Positions 61,746 to 64,000 of a DNA stretch of 64,000 nt are shown here, one piece after another. Each line of letters begins with the position of its first letter. Position 1 is the first letter of the stretch. The notes beneath the pieces are model-generated. The model ran no database searches. It worked only from the letters and a program-made list of their open reading frames with translations, and was not told the DNA's origin. The DNA comes from Owenia fusiformis (Eukaryota; Annelida; Polychaeta; Sabellida; Oweniidae): NCBI GenBank assembly GCA_903813345.2, contig CAIIXF020000010.1:3031169-3095168 (forward strand). The letters run 5' to 3'. The position numbers were made by a program, and so were the translations under genes.

Positions 61746-63371
61746 TTGATTAATAGCAGGATTGAGGCCACCTTGAGGCTGTTGGTAGGCACCTGGGGCC
61801 ACTGGTTGAATTGGTTGCATCCGGACACGATTACCAGGGACCACATTAGCTTGAGGATATCCAGCATTCTCAGGTGCCAAAGGAGCCTGGGGAAATCCAG
61901 CATTCTCAGGTACAGCAGGAGCTTGGGGGTACCCAGCATTCCCAGGAACAGCAGGAGCTTGGGGATACCCAGCATTCTCAGGAACAGCAGGAGCTTGTTG
62001 ATACCCAGCATTCTCGGGGACAGCAGGAGCCTGAGGGTACCCAGCATTCTCTGGGATAGCAGGAGCCTGAGGGTACCCAGCATTCTCAGGTACAGCAGGA
62101 GCTTGTTGATACCCAGCATTCTCGGGGACAGCAGGAGCCTGAGGGTACCCAGCATTCTCAGGTACAGCAGGAGCTTGGGGATACCCAGCATTCTCAGGAA
62201 CAGCAGGAGCTTGGGGATACCCAGCATTCTCGGGGACAGCAGGAGCTTGGGGATACCCAGCATTCTCGGGGACAGCAGGAGCTTGGGGATACCCAGCATT
62301 CTCAGGGACAGCCGGGGCTTGGGGGTAACCAGCATTCTCAAGAACCACAGGAGCCTGATTGATTCCAGCACTCTCATGGGCCACAGGACCCTGAGGGAAC
62401 CCAGCATTCTCATTTTGAAGAACATCAATGTTATTATTAAGGCCTCTATTTTGATCAAAATCATTGGGGAACTCCTGAGCAGGGATATTATTACTTTCAC
62501 CTTGGTCATTACCCTGGTCCTGGTTTACCACCTGGTGTTGGTTGACTCCATCATTCCGGTTCATGTCTTGGTTTCCATTTAAGCCATTGAGCTCCTGGTC
62601 TTGAATCTTTCCATTTTGCTGAACAGGATCTAACTGGTTTCCTAATTGTGAATCCTGCTGATATCGAAGGTTAGGACTCTGATCTTGGAGTTCCAGATTA
62701 TTGGCTGAATTGTCAAGATTAAGTAGATCTCTCTGGACTGGTTGTACAAGAGGGTTGACCTGATTCAATTCTTGCAATGCTTGATTAGGGGCGTAAGTTT
62801 GCATTTGTGGCTGTTCATTATATATCACTTGACTGTCTTGGTATCTTTGATTCAATGAGTTGATTTGTACTGGTGCTTGCTCATTTTGATATTCTTGATT
62901 TTGTTGAATGGCTTGGTTAGGTGGATTGACTTGCATTGCCATTTCACCATGTTGTCCATTTCCATATACTTGCCCTGCTGGGTTATTCAAAAGAGGTGCA
63001 TTTTTGACTTGGTTCAAATCATATGGATGCTCATTCCCATGCTGGGCCTCAATAGGATGAATACCACCAGGCTGAGCTTGTGCATTTGCTCCAATATGAG
63101 CCTCTTCACCGTAAGGTTTCACAAAACTGTCACGTACATTATCATCAGGAACAGCATTATTTTGATTTACATTTTCAAAACTCTGTCCAGCTCTTATGAA
63201 ATGATCATTGTTGAAAACAGGTTCAGCATTTACATTTCTATCAGCCTTATAAGGAATATTGTTATTGATATAAGGGGCTTGCAATTCTTCATTATGGGCA
63301 TTTCCATTATTGATATAAGGGGCCCTTTGAGGTGGAAGTCCAGCATTGTACAATGGAGCCGCTCCAAAATT
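61746..63371 (-). CDS. Gln/Asn-rich repeat protein, exon A (542 codons)
   Basis: The acceptor catgctaccag at 63372-63373 opens a phase-0 exon reading NFGAAPLYNAGLPPQRAPYI, and it ends AINQ at a consensus donor (caa|gtgagt). The first two thirds are Gln/Asn/Pro-rich without Cys or membrane segments. Sixteen 12-residue units of AGYPQAPAVPEN type follow (about 61840-62412). The units differ in DNA mainly at third codon positions, which supports coding. The protein must begin upstream of 63371, beyond or near the window edge, so signal or membrane segments are not visible. It could be the lumenal stalk of a GOLIM4-like Golgi protein, or a secreted matrix-type protein. I cannot decide. Confidence 0.75.
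61840..62412 (-). repeat. 36-bp coding minisatellite (16 units of 12 residues)
   Basis: Units encode AGYPQAPAVPEN, with edge variants AGFPQGPVAHES, AGINQAPVVLEN and AGYPQANVVPGN. The central copies are identical in protein except for occasional YQQ, AIPEN and VPGN, while codons vary (gtc/gta/gtt, ggg/gga/ggt). Confidence 0.93.
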
Positions 63372-64000
63372 CTGGTAGCATGAAGCAATAATTGAAACAT
63401 AAAGATTATAAACACATTTTCATCCTTTGGTGAAAATCAACACTTAATTTGACCATGTACACTGTAAGACCATACACATTTTAAAGACTAAATCACCTCT
63501 TAAAAGTTCAGAACATCCTATTGTCAAGTAGTCCATAGCCAATTAACGAATTTAAATAATGTACAGTTTCTAAAGTATAACCTATTCCATATATGTTTAA
63601 CCTCATAGGTACCTATTCTCAGTAAGATTTACCCCATAGGCCATATATTCTCTTGATTTTCACCTCATAGGCCATATATTCCCTAAACCGCTATGTGTAA
63701 CCTTATAGGTACCTTACTTCATTCATGAAAGATTCCGAAATTCCATAAGTATTAAACTACTCTATGCTCAACTTTTTACAGTATTTTTGGAGGTCTATCA
63801 AGTTATAAGAAGGTACCTTTAATAGACCCTCACTCTACTTATTCTTGTCCAAGTTTGAACATTTAATACAGACAGTCTGTTCAGTGCCCAGCCCCAGAAA
63901 TCATGTAAAAAAGTACTTGAAAAAACATTGTATAAACATAAATTCAACAGTGTTACTGTTTAGAAAATCAACCAATGTATAACAACCATAACTGGAATTC
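63372..64000 (-). other. Upstream intron of the minus-strand gene
   Basis: No exon recognised up to the right edge. A short repeated motif (cctcataggccatatattc) occurs at about 63598-63715. Confidence 0.45.

Noticed and set aside
61742-62582. Leu/Arg- and Ser/Arg-rich frames overlapping exon A
   Set aside because: Alternative frames of the 36-bp coding repeat. The chosen frame has splice sites and silent-site variation.

Overview
This is metazoan genomic DNA, AT-rich and full of interspersed repeats. The genes are split by very long introns, and splice signals and splice phases can be read directly. Repeats with hairpin ends, internal tandem arrays and (gtcc)n tracts, together with a compact invertebrate-type MAP1 gene, suggest a marine invertebrate (lophotrochozoan- or ambulacrarian-like). 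The sequence alone does not settle the phylum.

Layout. (1) Bases 2-181 are the 3' end of a plus-strand gene or element encoding GLKIHQGKMH-type zinc-finger repeats. (2) Bases 2698-45546 hold a complete plus-strand MAP1/Futsch-family gene in three coding exons (2698-2788, 27670-27768, 40973-45546). Both introns are phase 1 and the predicted protein is 1587 aa. Introns of 24.9 kb and 13.2 kb hold most of the mobile DNA. (3) Intron 1 carries a hairpin-ended array element (7.0-8.5 kb), a 21-bp higher-order minisatellite (9.2-10.0 kb), a 47-bp array (14.5-14.9 kb), several MITE-like repeats, and a 4.9-kb transposon. That transposon has 36-bp perfect terminal inverted repeats and a 9-bp target duplication, and contains a 5'-truncated LINE with an intact 640-codon reverse-transcriptase ORF. 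(4) Intron 2 carries a 2.4-kb hairpin-ended element with about 15 copies of a ~137-bp unit (30.5-32.9 kb), and a 1.1-kb hairpin-ended element of another family (34.2-35.3 kb). (5) Bases 45.5-56.5 kb are intergenic DNA with three minimal (~110-130 bp) relatives of the 30.5-kb element and a second copy of the 34-kb family. (6) Bases 56.5-63.4 kb hold 3' exons of a minus-strand gene convergent with MAP1. It encodes a Gln/Asn-rich protein with sixteen 12-residue repeats and acidic tails. Its first exons lie beyond the right edge. Its composition recalls the lumenal tail of GOLIM4/GPP130-type Golgi proteins, but no diagnostic domain is visible.

Most notable structure: three repeat families, unrelated in sequence, share one plan. 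One end is a short perfect or near-perfect hairpin, and the other end carries a single inverted copy of that hairpin's stem. A GC-rich tract follows the hairpin, and the core may be absent or expanded into tandem arrays. This resembles the asymmetric terminal inverted repeats of Helentron-derived non-autonomous elements, but no such protein is encoded here, so that assignment is inference. Two long foldback elements and two unusual features of the MAP1 tail (LEDLG[IV]YD repeats and an NPF/clathrin-box-like cluster) are the other main points.
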